NCBI GenBank assembly: GCA_036497895.1
Contig: DASXIR010000365.1
Span: 25,195-89,194, forward strand
Length of the DNA stretch: 64,000 bases
From: CAVQFC01 sp036497895
Lineage (GTDB): Bacteria > Acidobacteriota > Vicinamibacteria > Vicinamibacterales > CAVVIG01
Direction of reading: 5' to 3'
Under the pieces are notes generated by a model. It did not search any database, was not told the origin of the DNA, and saw nothing but the letters and a program-made list of their open reading frames with translations. This document shows positions 51,190 to 60,039 of this stretch, one piece after another. Each line of letters begins with the position of its first letter. The stretch's first letter is position 1. Both the position numbers and the translations under genes were made by a program.

Positions 51190-51735
51190 CTATTTCTGAG
51201 CGATCGCCTGAATCGAAACCGTGATCTTGACCTCGTCGCCAACGAGAAAGCCGCCGGTTTCGAGCGTCGCATTCCACGCCAGGCCGTAGTCCTTGCGGTT
51301 CACCGTAATCTCGCCTTCGAACCCGGCACGCAGGTTGCCCCACGGATCCTTGGCGTTGCCCAGGAACGTGACCGGGACCGTGATCTCCTTCGACACGTCT
51401 CGAATGGTGAAGGTGCCAACCACGTCGAAGCGCTCCGCGTCCTTTTTGACGATCCGTGAACTGACGAAGGTCACGGTCGGGAACTTGTCCACCGCGAAGA
51501 AGTCGTCGGATTTCAGATGGGTGTCGCGGTCAGCGGTGCCCGTATCGATGCTGGCGGCGTTGATGGTGAGCGCGACCTTGGATTGCTCGACGTGAGCTTC
51601 GTCGAACTGGACCGTACCGCTGAAGTCGGTGAACCGGCCGCGCACTCGCGTCACGAGGTGGCGGACCTGGAACACGGCCTCGGAATGGGTTTTGTCAATG
51701 GTGTAAGACGTGGATGGAGCGAGCGTTGTACTCAT
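51190..51735 (-). CDS. YceI-family lipid-binding-like protein
   Basis: 181 aa. Lipocalin-like beta barrel of the YceI family: YTIDKTHSEAVFQVRHLV, RVRGRFTDFSGTVQFDE, INAASIDTGTADRDTHLKSDDFFAV, PTVTFVSSRIVK, GTFTIRDVSKEITVPVTFLG and FEGEITVNRKDYGLAW-type end. Members bind polyprenyl or amphiphilic molecules. No signal peptide is visible, so it may be cytosolic. The ATG at 51735 follows AGAGG. It lies 35 bp downstream of the MarR gene. Confidence 0.92.
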   Translation of the reverse strand: MSTTLAPSTSYTIDKTHSEAVFQVRHLVTRVRGRFTDFSGTVQFDEAHVEQSKVALTINAASIDTGTADRDTHLKSDDFFAVDKFPTVTFVSSRIVKKDAERFDVVGTFTIRDVSKEITVPVTFLGNAKDPWGNLRAGFEGEITVNRKDYGLAWNATLETGGFLVGDEVKITVSIQAIAQK

Positions 51736-51770
51736 GGAGACCTCTTTCTGATGATCCGGCGGTGCGGCCA

Positions 51771-52250
51771 TCACCCCTGCTGATGAGCCGCGCGAATAGC
51801 ATCGAGCAGCCGGATGAACACGATGCGATCCTTCTGTTTCAATCCCTTCAAGCTCTCGTCCGGCGCGCGTGCGGTCACGCCGTCCAGCTTTTGCAGCAGT
51901 GCGAGGCCTTTGGGCGCGATCCAGCACAAATGCTGACGGCGATCCTTAGGACACCGCTGACGTCGCACCAGTTCCTTGGCTTCGAGTCGGTCGAGCAGCC
52001 GCGTCACGCCTGGCGTGGCTTCGATCATGCGTTCCGCCACCTCGAGTGTGGGCAGGCCGACTTCGCCGGCACCGCGCAGGATTCGCAACACGTTGAACTG
52101 CTGCATAGTAATGCCGTGCGGTTCGAGCAGCGCGGTCATCTGGCGACGCATGAGGTCGGCCGTCCGCAGCAGAGCGACGACCGCTTCGTGCGCCGCTGAT
52201 TGGAACGGCTGGCGTTGACGGAGTTCGTGCTGCAAGGCGCTGGAAGCCAT
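51771..52250 (-). CDS. MarR-family transcription regulator
   Basis: 159 aa. Winged helix with LLEPHGITMQQFNVLRILRGAG, a helix-turn-helix LPTLEVAERMIEATPGVTRLLDRLEAKELV and wing RRQRCPKDRRQHLCWIAPKG. MarR dimers bind palindromes and respond to phenolic or oxidant ligands. A suitable palindrome lies 17 bp before its start and faces the divergent secreted protein gene. YceI is downstream and probably in the same operon. Confidence 0.92.
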   Translation of the reverse strand: MASSALQHELRQRQPFQSAAHEAVVALLRTADLMRRQMTALLEPHGITMQQFNVLRILRGAGEVGLPTLEVAERMIEATPGVTRLLDRLEAKELVRRQRCPKDRRQHLCWIAPKGLALLQKLDGVTARAPDESLKGLKQKDRIVFIRLLDAIRAAHQQG

Positions 52251-52261
52251 CGACGCCAGTT

Positions 52262-52290
52262 ACATTACATGTCAATAGTTGACATGTCAA
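52262..52290 (-). promoter_or_regulatory. MarR promoter with overlapping palindromic operator
   Basis: ACATGTCAA (52267-52275), spacer TAG, then TTGACATGT (52279-52287): a perfect 9-3-9 inverted repeat, with a second palindrome TTGACATGTCAA (52279-52290) overlapping. On the minus strand TTGACA (52290-52285), 17 bases and TAATGT (52267-52262) form the marR promoter, so bound MarR would block it. The start codon is at 52250. Confidence 0.75.
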
Positions 52291-52353
52291 GTATTGGCGC
52301 CGGTGTAGCATCGGAAGACCTGAGCAGATCGATCTGTCCAAGGAGGACCGCTG

Positions 52354-52980
52354 ATGAAACGTTTTGTCTCGATCGCCGCATTGACCCTGCTCGCCGTCGT
52401 TCCCGCACTGGCCCAGGCGAAAGGGTGGATGGTGCGCGCCGACCGCAGCACGACCGCCACCGACCCTGATGGCGCAGGCACGATCAAATTCATGGCAATG
52501 GGCTCGACCCTGCACGCGGTCAACCCTCAGGCCGCGGTCTATTGGAATCCCGCCAACACCGGGACCGGCACCTACACCGTGAAGGGCACCTTCACGCTGA
52601 TGAAACCCAGCGGCCACACCAACTATTACGGCCTGGTTTTCGGCGGACACGACCTCGACGGCCCCAAGCAGACCTACCTTTATTTCCTCGTCGCCCAGGA
52701 TGGGACCTGGTTGATCAAGCACCGCGCGGGTGACAGCGCCGTGCACGACGTCGCACCGAAGACCGCGAACGAAGCGGTGAAGAAGCCGGACACGACCGGC
52801 AAGTCCGTCAACGCGTTGGAAGTCCGCGTCAAAGCCGACGCCATCGATTACCTCGTCAACGGCGTGGTCGTGCATTCGACACCGAAGACCGGCATGACCG
52901 CGATGACCGACGGTATCGCTGGCATCCGCGTCAACCACCTGCTCGAAGTCCAGATCGACGGCTTCGGCGTCTCGAAGTAA
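52354..52980 (+). CDS. Secreted concanavalin-like/DUF1080-like protein
   Basis: 208 aa. A signal peptide (SIAALTLLAVVPALAQA) then a beta-sandwich-like domain: STLHAVNPQAAVYWNPANTGTGTYTVKG, a Tyr-rich NYYGLVFGGHDLDG, TYLYFLVAQDGTWLIKHRAG, NALEVRVKADAIDYLVNGVVVHS and TDGIAGIRVNHLLEVQIDGFGV. This order resembles DUF1080/laminin-G-like binding domains. The SD AAGGAGGA is excellent. It is divergent from marR across its operator and may be under its control. Confidence 0.75.
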   Translation: MKRFVSIAALTLLAVVPALAQAKGWMVRADRSTTATDPDGAGTIKFMAMGSTLHAVNPQAAVYWNPANTGTGTYTVKGTFTLMKPSGHTNYYGLVFGGHDLDGPKQTYLYFLVAQDGTWLIKHRAGDSAVHDVAPKTANEAVKKPDTTGKSVNALEVRVKADAIDYLVNGVVVHSTPKTGMTAMTDGIAGIRVNHLLEVQIDGFGVSK

Positions 52981-52993
52981 GTTGGGACCAAAA

Positions 52994-53072
52994 CCACCGA
53001 GGCACAGGGACACAGAGAAAACTCTTCTCTATGACTCAGTGCCTCGGTGGTTGTGGCTCGGTGTCTCGGTGG
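52994..53072. repeat. Inverted repeat unit CCACCGAGGCAC, copy 2 of a dispersed repeat
   Basis: CCACCGAGGCAC (52994-53005) pairs exactly with GTGCCTCGGTGG (53039-53050); a third, reverse unit GTGTCTCGGTGG follows at 53061-53072. The 16-bp core is shared with the repeat at 23869. It fills most of the 216-bp gap before the leftward nucleotidyltransferase-like gene. Confidence 0.8.
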
Positions 53073-53196
53073 TCACTTTCCCGGGATGGAACTGCACGTC
53101 GCAAATTGCTTAGTGCTGAACGACGGCCCGAAATGGTGTCGTCGTCGGCTGACTCAATGCCGGCTGACAGTGCGATGCCCTCAGTTGCAGGGCATT

Positions 53197-54153
53197 TCAG
53201 TGCCGCCCGGCGGCCGCCGCCGGGCGGACGAGCGCCCGCTCCGCCCTGACAATCGCCTGGTTCACTTCCGCTTCGAATCGGTCCATCACCGTCTGCCGAT
53301 GACTTCGGGTGTGCAACTTTAAGTAGTCGGACCGCAGCTGCACCTGCTCGGGAGATCGCCACGACGCGGCCCGGCGGCCGAGATGCCAGACGTAGATCCG
53401 CCGGCACACCGTTTCGATGATCGGCGCCGGCAGGTGCAGCAGGACCTCGATCGTTCGCTTAATCGCGGCGGCCGCGCGACCGGGAGCGCCGACCACTGGC
53501 GGGCGCTGCGGTGCCGCGGCGTTGGGATAAAGACGGCGGACGAACGGATTCGCCGCCGCGAACTCCGCCATCAGGTCGCCGCCGATGATCGGCTTGAGGT
53601 GAATCACCTGGTTGGCGGCGAACAGATCCTGCTGCTCGAGCCGCAGGTGGGAATCGGCCATCACGAAATTCGCACAGATCACCTGTCGCTGCCCAAGCAG
53701 CCGGGTCAGGGCGATGGCCGCCAGCGTCACCGTCCACACCCGTGAACCGCGGGTGACGATGAAGAGATCGAGATCGCCGCCCTCGACGAGGTTGAGGTGA
53801 GCGACGCTTCCTGAAAGCGCGACCATTCGGGTGAACGGCAGCGCACAGAGCAGGCGGACGAGCGATGCGTGTCGTGTGAGAAACTCGCGGCTGCGCTGCT
53901 CGCGTCGAACCCGCTCCGCGACCAGCTCCGGGCGGCCGGCAGGAAAGAAAAAGCCGTCGCGATAGTCGATGATCGCCTGAACCAGGTCGCTCCCATCGTA
54001 CACAGCGAGAATCTCCTCTGGCGTCTGCTCCGATTCAATCAGCGTCTGGTGAAGTTGATCGAGCGTCAGCGGATAGTCGAACAGTGACGCGTAGATCACC
54101 GAACGCACAATCGCCAGTTCCCTCGTCGTGATCCACTCGCTGCGATCGATCAC
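53197..54153 (-). CDS. Nucleotidyltransferase-like protein of the glycan locus
   Basis: 318 aa. A nucleotidyltransferase-like core sits near residues 110-135: MVALSGSVAHLNLVEGGDLDLFIV, with GS and DxD spaced as in the Pol-beta fold. The flanking parts are helical, and the end is Arg/Ala-rich. The GTG start overlaps the flippase stop (GTGA). It could add a nucleotide to a sugar or act as an unusual transferase; nothing shows the substrate. The context is the surface-glycan locus. Confidence 0.6.
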   Translation of the reverse strand: MIDRSEWITTRELAIVRSVIYASLFDYPLTLDQLHQTLIESEQTPEEILAVYDGSDLVQAIIDYRDGFFFPAGRPELVAERVRREQRSREFLTRHASLVRLLCALPFTRMVALSGSVAHLNLVEGGDLDLFIVTRGSRVWTVTLAAIALTRLLGQRQVICANFVMADSHLRLEQQDLFAANQVIHLKPIIGGDLMAEFAAANPFVRRLYPNAAAPQRPPVVGAPGRAAAAIKRTIEVLLHLPAPIIETVCRRIYVWHLGRRAASWRSPEQVQLRSDYLKLHTRSHRQTVMDRFEAEVNQAIVRAERALVRPAAAAGRH

Positions 54154-55424
54154 GCCATCACCTCGTTCTCCCGCCGCAACAGCGCGAGCGGAGCCCGCCG
54201 GGTCCACAGGATCGCCGCACACGCCAGGGTCAAGAAGGCTTCGGTGCCGAGGGTGGACCACGCCGCACCCTCGATCGACCACGCGGGGATCAGGCGCGCA
54301 TTCATCGCGACGTTGACGCCAAGCGCGATCAGGCACGCGACGGCGTAGGTCCGCTGGCCATCCCAGCCGATCAGTTGATGGGTCAACGCGTAGTTGATCG
54401 ACATCAACGGAAATGCCAGCAGCAGCACGCGAAAGGCCGGTACCGCCGGGGCATATCGGGCGCCGTAAACGAAGGCGATCAACCATCCGGCAGCGGTCCA
54501 TAGCACCGCGGTGGAGATCGCCGCAAAGGCGCCGAGCCATGCACAGGTCCGTAGAACCGGACGCAGATCGTGTGCCCGACACAGCGTCGGCAAGACCACA
54601 GCGAGCACCGCCGCCGGCACGAGTCGAAGCGCTTCGACCAGACGGAAGACGCTGTTGTAGAGCGCGACCGAGGTGGTGCCGGACCAAAGTTGTACGAGGA
54701 AGACGTCAATCCGGAAATAGAGCGCGGACAGGACAATGCCGGCGCCGATCGGCCACACGTCGCGCCGGAACACACCGGCGCAGTCATCGTCGGGCACCGC
54801 GTCCGCGCTGGCAACCGGCGCGAGCCGCAGCGAGATTCGCAGGCTGACGAGGAGGGCTACGACGATGGGCGCCAGCATCGCAAGCGCCAGCACAGTGACA
54901 TCGGTGCGCCACGCGAGCGCCGTCAGGCCGCAGACCAGCGTCCCGCCTCGCTGCCACAGCGTCAGCGACGACTCGATGTCGCTCCGGGACATTCCCCGAT
55001 AGAAGTAATAAAGAAATTCGATCAGGCTGCTGCACGCGTACATCAACGCAAAGATCGCGATCGGGACTGCGTAACCAACCGGCCCGCGCCACGCCATCAG
55101 CCCGGCCGCGACCACCACCATGGCCATACCGGCGGTCCACAGCCTGACGCGCAGCCATGCGGCGAGCAATCGCGCCGCGTCGGCCGGCGCTCGCGACACC
55201 GCTCGCGCGAGGTGCAGCTGAATGCCGCAATCGGTGGCGACCGCGATCAGCCACCCGAACGCCGAGCCGAGCGAGAAGATGCCGAAGGCCTGAGGTGACA
55301 ACCGTCGCGCCGCCACGATGGTGATCAGGAAGAGCGAGCCTTTGCCCGCCAGATCAGCTGAGGCTTTATAGGCGATCAGCACGGCTCTGTGCAGTTTCGG
55401 GTTGCGAAATGTGCTTTCGGCCAC
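54150..55424 (-). CDS. Polysaccharide flippase (Wzx/MATE-like)
   Basis: 424 aa with about 12 membrane segments (for example FLITIVAARRLSPQAFGIFSLGSAFGWLIAV at the start, LVPAAVLAVVLPTLCRA near 300). The family moves undecaprenyl-linked sugar units across the inner membrane. The start is uncertain: GTG 55424 lies just before the first membrane segment; the frame stays open to 55583, but that part would overlap the leader of the divergent ligase gene. It is followed by the nucleotidyltransferase-like gene. Confidence 0.8.
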   Translation of the reverse strand: MAESTFRNPKLHRAVLIAYKASADLAGKGSLFLITIVAARRLSPQAFGIFSLGSAFGWLIAVATDCGIQLHLARAVSRAPADAARLLAAWLRVRLWTAGMAMVVVAAGLMAWRGPVGYAVPIAIFALMYACSSLIEFLYYFYRGMSRSDIESSLTLWQRGGTLVCGLTALAWRTDVTVLALAMLAPIVVALLVSLRISLRLAPVASADAVPDDDCAGVFRRDVWPIGAGIVLSALYFRIDVFLVQLWSGTTSVALYNSVFRLVEALRLVPAAVLAVVLPTLCRAHDLRPVLRTCAWLGAFAAISTAVLWTAAGWLIAFVYGARYAPAVPAFRVLLLAFPLMSINYALTHQLIGWDGQRTYAVACLIALGVNVAMNARLIPAWSIEGAAWSTLGTEAFLTLACAAILWTRRAPLALLRRENEVMA

Positions 55425-55571
55425 CGTAACCAAGTCTCGCGTTTCTCGGCGCAGGAATGCGTTGTCATCCTGCGTATGCAGCAGACGTGCCCTCCTCGGC
55501 GTCACGTTGCGCGTGGCAAGGATCTTGGAGTCGTTTCTGAAATCCGCACGCTGGTCCGTTCTCACACGTTC

Positions 55572-57272
55572 ATGGTTGGCCACACGTTCACGTCATCCGC
55601 AACAGCGGTTGCCTTCGCCGGCGTCTCGATGCTGGCGCTGGTCGCGCCGTTCGAATTGACGCAGCCGCTCATCCGGTTGCCGCGACAATCGGTCAGTAAC
55701 CTGGAGGCGGCATTGCTGCTGGCGCTCGGTTCGTGGAGCGTGGCGCTGGTCTGGACGCACGCCGTACCTCGGTGGCAGACGCCGCTTTCGGCGCCGTGGA
55801 TGGCGTTGATCGCGGTGCTGTTCAGCGCCTCGATCGCCGCGCCGGCCGCGCGCGTCAACGCACTGCATATGACCGGGCGGTGTGCCGCTGCGTTCGCGTG
55901 TTTCCTCCTGACCGTCAATGGCGTGACCACGCGGCGCCGGCTGCGGGTCGTCGTCACGCTCACCATCGTCGCCGCCGTCGCGGTCAGCCTGCTGGCGTGT
56001 CTCGAATACGCCGGCACGGCGTGGGTCCTGGATGTGCTGAAGCTGTTCCGGCCCGGCATCACGGTCGTGGGCGCTCAGCTGCGCGCTGCCGGCCCGCTGC
56101 AGTATCCAACCATCGCCTCGATGTATCTCGAAGTGGCGTTCGCACTCAGCCTCGGGTTGCTGTTGACCACGCTCGACGCCGCACGGCCTGGCCGTCTGGT
56201 GATGCTGTGCGTCGCGGTCGTGCTCGTTGCCGAAGCGATTACGCTGACCTTTACGCGCGCCGGCGTCATCACCATGGCCGCCAGCGTGATTCTGGTGGCG
56301 GCAGTTCGCCATCGGTTACGAGGCTACGACGCCGGCACCGCGCTCATCCTGACGATTGGCGTGATCGTCAGCGCACTGTTTCTGTCGTCACGATCGGCCG
56401 AGTCGATGTGGTTGCGTCTGACGAGTGAAGGGCAGGAGTCATGGTATCGCGCGCACATCTCGTCCCCCGAGGATCTGGTCTTCTCGACCGGTCGCACGGA
56501 GACGGTGCCGGTGACCCTGACCAACACCGGCCGGCTGACGTGGGATTCACACGCCGAAGCGCCGCTCATACTCTCGTATCACTGGCTGCCGATCGACGCC
56601 AACTACTTCATTACGTTCGAGGGCGAGCGCACGGAGTTTCCTGAACCGGTCGCGCCTGGCGCGACGCTGACGCTGTTCGCAAAGGTCAGGACTCCCAGGC
56701 AGCCGGGCCGCTATCGACTGGAATGGGACATCGCGCAGGAAGGGCGGCTGTGGTTCAGCACCGAACCCGGCGCCACGCGCCTGTTCTGGCCGGTGACCGT
56801 CACCGGCGCTGCCCTTGGCGGCCCAGACGATCGGCCGATGCTACCACCGCGACCGACGGTTCGGCCGGGGCGCCTGGTGCTGTGGAGAGCCGCGATTCGA
56901 ATGGTGGCCGCACATCCCCTGCTTGGCGTCGGACCCGACAACTTCCGCCTCAGTTACGGCGACTACGCCGGCATCAAGGCAGCCGACCCGCGGCTCCACA
57001 GCAACAACATGTATTTCGAGGTGCTTGCCGGGAGCGGACTGCTCGGCGGCGCGGCGTTCCTCTGGTTCTTGTGGCGCACAGCGGTCGTCCTGGTCCGGAT
57101 CGCCGCTTTCGAGGCCGGTATTGCGGCCGCGGGCCTCGCCGTCGCCATTCATGGCGTCGTTGACTCGTTCCTCAGCTTCGCACCGACCTATCTGCTGTTC
57201 GCATTGACGCTTGGACTGGCGGTCGCTTCCGCCACCATTTCCCAGGGAGAACGCGATGCGCATCGCGTTTGA
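55572..57272 (+). CDS. O-antigen ligase / polymerase-like membrane protein
   Basis: 566 aa, about 12 membrane segments with a large loop after a long strand-rich insert (residues 295-430, an Ig-like region of beta strands such as TVPVTLTNTGRLTWD and ATLTLFAKVRTPRQPGRYRLEW). The hallmark end GVGPDNFRLSYGDYAG followed by LHSNNMYFEVLAGSGLLG matches the Wzy_C/O-antigen ligase family. It would join a lipid-linked glycan to a lipid or build the chain. The ATG at 55572 was preferred to longer in-frame starts that overlap the divergent flippase. The next gene overlaps by 17 bp. Confidence 0.85.
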   Translation: MVGHTFTSSATAVAFAGVSMLALVAPFELTQPLIRLPRQSVSNLEAALLLALGSWSVALVWTHAVPRWQTPLSAPWMALIAVLFSASIAAPAARVNALHMTGRCAAAFACFLLTVNGVTTRRRLRVVVTLTIVAAVAVSLLACLEYAGTAWVLDVLKLFRPGITVVGAQLRAAGPLQYPTIASMYLEVAFALSLGLLLTTLDAARPGRLVMLCVAVVLVAEAITLTFTRAGVITMAASVILVAAVRHRLRGYDAGTALILTIGVIVSALFLSSRSAESMWLRLTSEGQESWYRAHISSPEDLVFSTGRTETVPVTLTNTGRLTWDSHAEAPLILSYHWLPIDANYFITFEGERTEFPEPVAPGATLTLFAKVRTPRQPGRYRLEWDIAQEGRLWFSTEPGATRLFWPVTVTGAALGGPDDRPMLPPRPTVRPGRLVLWRAAIRMVAAHPLLGVGPDNFRLSYGDYAGIKAADPRLHSNNMYFEVLAGSGLLGGAAFLWFLWRTAVVLVRIAAFEAGIAAAGLAVAIHGVVDSFLSFAPTYLLFALTLGLAVASATISQGERDAHRV

Positions 57273-60036
57273 CGGCACCGCGCTTCGTCCGCGCCGTACC
57301 GGCGTCGGCTACTACACCGAACACCTGCTGCATCATCTTGCGGTCGAGGCGACCAACGACGAACTGATCGTCGTGTCGAACCGGCCGATCGAGACCACGT
57401 CGCCGCTGCCGCAGCGGGTGCGGATCGCGACGCCGTCCTGGAACGCTCCACGCCTGGTCTGGATGCAGACGCTGGCGCCGACCGCGCTTCGCGAAGTGGA
57501 AGCGGACGTGGCGCACTTCACCAACGGCATGTTGCCGCTGGCGTCACCAGTGCCGACGGTCGTGACGATTCACGACATGAGCCTCAAGCTCTATCCGCGC
57601 TACCACCCGATCCGCCGTGTCCTGTTGAACGGTCCGCTGGTCGACTGTTCGGCGCGCCGCGCAGACGCGGTGATCACGCCATCCGAGAGCGCGAAGAAAG
57701 ACATCGTAAGCCTCTATCACCTCGACCCGCACCAGGTCCACGTCGTCTACGAGGCGGCGGCGCCGTCGTTCACGCGAGTGGAGGACGCGGCCGAACTCGA
57801 GCGCGTACGGCGGCTGTACGGTCTCGAGGATCGGGTGATTCTTTACGTCGGCACCATCGAGCCGCGCAAGAACCTGCCGAAACTGATCGCCGCGTTCGCC
57901 GAACGGCGAAGGGCCGGTCATCTCAGTCATCAGCTGGTGTGCGTTGGCCCGTACGGCTGGCTGTCCCACGGCCTCGAAGACTTGATCGCCAAGTCGAACG
58001 TGGCGCACGCGGTGAACTTCACCGGCTACGTGCCCTTCGACGACCTGCCGGCGCTGTACAGCCTCGCCGAAATGTTCGTCTATCCGTCAATGTACGAGGG
58101 CTTCGGGCTGCCGGTGATCGAGGCGATGGCGTGCGGCGTTCCGGTCATTACCGGACGAACTGCTGCGCTCGCCGAGATCGGTGGCGGCGCCACCGAGCAC
58201 GTGGATCGAATCGAGGCGGCGGAGCTTGGCGACATGCTGGTGGCCCTGGCGGGCAGCCGCGATCGTCGCCAGGAACGATCGGCCGCCGGTCTCGAACGGG
58301 CCAGGACGTTTTCCTGGCAGCGCGCTGCACAGGAGAGTCTCGAAGTCTATCGTGAGACCGCGAGCCGGCGCGCTTCGCAGCGTGTCAAGCCCGCGGCGTC
58401 TCCAGCCGTCCCGGCGCTGGCCGGTCGGGCAAGTGTGCCCCTGTCGGACGCCGCGACCGCTGACACCGGCGTCCGAGCGGGAGCCGTGTCGGTGGACGTC
58501 CTGTTCGGTCAGGCGTACTTTCTTCGCTTCGATCCAAAACTGTGGGCTGCCAAGCAGCCCTACGCGCCGCTCGGTGCGCTATACGCGGCTGCGTGTGTTC
58601 GGGACCGCGGTTATCGCGTCGCGCTCTTCGATGCAATGCTCGCGGTGTCGGAAAGCGAATGGGCCGCCGCGCTCGATCGCCATCGTCCACGAGTCGCGGT
58701 GATCTACGAGGACAACTTCAATTACCTGAGCAAGATGTGCCTCCTGCGCATGCGGCAGGCGGCGCTGACGATGATCGATGCGGCGCGCAGCCGTGGGATC
58801 CAGACCATCGTGGCGGGATCGGACGCCACCGATCACCCGGCCACATACCTCGATCGCGGCGCGGACCTCGTGGTCGTCGGCGAGGGCGAGGTGACGCTGG
58901 CTGAAGCGCTCGACGTCCTCTTCGGCAAGCAGAACGCGTCGCTCGAGAGCGTCAACGGACTGTTCATCCGCGATGCCGAGGGCCGGATGATCCGTACCGG
59001 CCCCCGGGACATCATCCGCAACCTCGACGCGCTGCCGTTTCCCGCGTGGGATCTGGTGGACATCGAGCGCTACCAGTCGATCTGGCAGGCGCACCACGGG
59101 TACTACTCGATGAACCTGGTGACGACGCGCGGGTGTCCGTATCACTGCAACTGGTGCGCGAAACCGATCTACGGCCAGCGCTACAACGCCCGATCACCCG
59201 AACATGTCGTCGAAGAGATGGCCTGGCTGAAGCAGACGTTCCATCCCGATCACCTGTGGATCGCCGACGACATCTTCGGTTTGAAACCGCGCTGGATCGA
59301 ACGGTTCGCGGAACTGCTTGCGGCCCGGGATGCGGCGATCCCGTTCAAATGCCTGCTGCGCGCGGATCAGGTGACGGCCGACGTCGCCCGCTCGCTGAGT
59401 GCGGCTCGCTGTCAGACCGCGTGGATCGGCGCCGAGTCTGGATCGCAGCGCATCCTGGATGCGATGGAGAAGGGCACGCGGGTCGAGGACATCGCCGGCG
59501 CAACGCGTCTTCTTCACGACGCGGGCGTCGAGGTCGGTTTCTTCCTGCAGTTCGGCTACCCGGGCGAAACGCGCGATGACATCGACCGGACGTTGCAGAT
59601 GGTCCGCAACTGCGCGCCGGATGACATCGGTGTGTCGGTGTCGTATCCGCTGCCGGGAACAACCTTCTATCAGCGTGTGCGCGCACAACTCGGTCCCAAG
59701 CAGAACTGGGTGGACTCGAACGACCTCGCAATGATGTACCACGCGACATACGTCCCCGATTTCTATCGCGCGCTGCATGCGCTGGTGCACGCGGAGTTCC
59801 GGGCGCACAAATCCTCGGCATCACTGCTGCGAGTGCTTGGCCGGCCGTGGACCTGGCGCGGACGTCACGCACGTCTGGCCGCGACAGTCGGATACCACCG
59901 CGTGAAAATGCCTCTGCTGCGTCGGCGCTTGAGCCGGCTCGCGCGATTGACGGCACTGACGCCGCCGACGCCGTTGCTGCCGATGCTGACGCCCCAGGCG
60001 GCCGCCATTCCCACCGATCAGACATCGTTGAAATAG
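57256..60036 (+). CDS. Glycosyltransferase-B12-binding radical SAM fusion
   Basis: 926 aa in one open frame. Residues 1 to ~385 are a GT4-type glycosyltransferase: MRIAFDGTALRPRRTGVGYYTEHLL, then LYVGTIEPRKNLPKLI and EGFGLPVIEAMACGVPVI (residue 282 on). A ~30-residue Ala/Pro/Ser linker (about 386-412) leads to a B12-binding domain (VDVLFGQAYFLRF..., VVGEGEVTLAEAL) and a radical SAM domain with C627-x3-C631-x2-C634 (TRGCPYHCNWC). No stop or frameshift is seen between them. The usual state is two separate genes. It starts inside the ligase gene (17-bp overlap), 3 bp before the next radical SAM gene ends its gap. The radical SAM part may methylate or rearrange the sugar or lipid that the first half builds. 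Confidence 0.88.
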   Translation: MRIAFDGTALRPRRTGVGYYTEHLLHHLAVEATNDELIVVSNRPIETTSPLPQRVRIATPSWNAPRLVWMQTLAPTALREVEADVAHFTNGMLPLASPVPTVVTIHDMSLKLYPRYHPIRRVLLNGPLVDCSARRADAVITPSESAKKDIVSLYHLDPHQVHVVYEAAAPSFTRVEDAAELERVRRLYGLEDRVILYVGTIEPRKNLPKLIAAFAERRRAGHLSHQLVCVGPYGWLSHGLEDLIAKSNVAHAVNFTGYVPFDDLPALYSLAEMFVYPSMYEGFGLPVIEAMACGVPVITGRTAALAEIGGGATEHVDRIEAAELGDMLVALAGSRDRRQERSAAGLERARTFSWQRAAQESLEVYRETASRRASQRVKPAASPAVPALAGRASVPLSDAATADTGVRAGAVSVDVLFGQAYFLRFDPKLWAAKQPYAPLGALYAAACVRDRGYRVALFDAMLAVSESEWAAALDRHRPRVAVIYEDNFNYLSKMCLLRMRQAALTMIDAARSRGIQTIVAGSDATDHPATYLDRGADLVVVGEGEVTLAEALDVLFGKQNASLESVNGLFIRDAEGRMIRTGPRDIIRNLDALPFPAWDLVDIERYQSIWQAHHGYYSMNLVTTRGCPYHCNWCAKPIYGQRYNARSPEHVVEEMAWLKQTFHPDHLWIADDIFGLKPRWIERFAELLAARDAAIPFKCLLRADQVTADVARSLSAARCQTAWIGAESGSQRILDAMEKGTRVEDIAGATRLLHDAGVEVGFFLQFGYPGETRDDIDRTLQMVRNCAPDDIGVSVSYPLPGTTFYQRVRAQLGPKQNWVDSNDLAMMYHATYVPDFYRALHALVHAEFRAHKSSASLLRVLGRPWTWRGRHARLAATVGYHRVKMPLLRRRLSRLARLTALTPPTPLLPMLTPQAAAIPTDQTSLK

Positions 60037-60039
60037 CGC

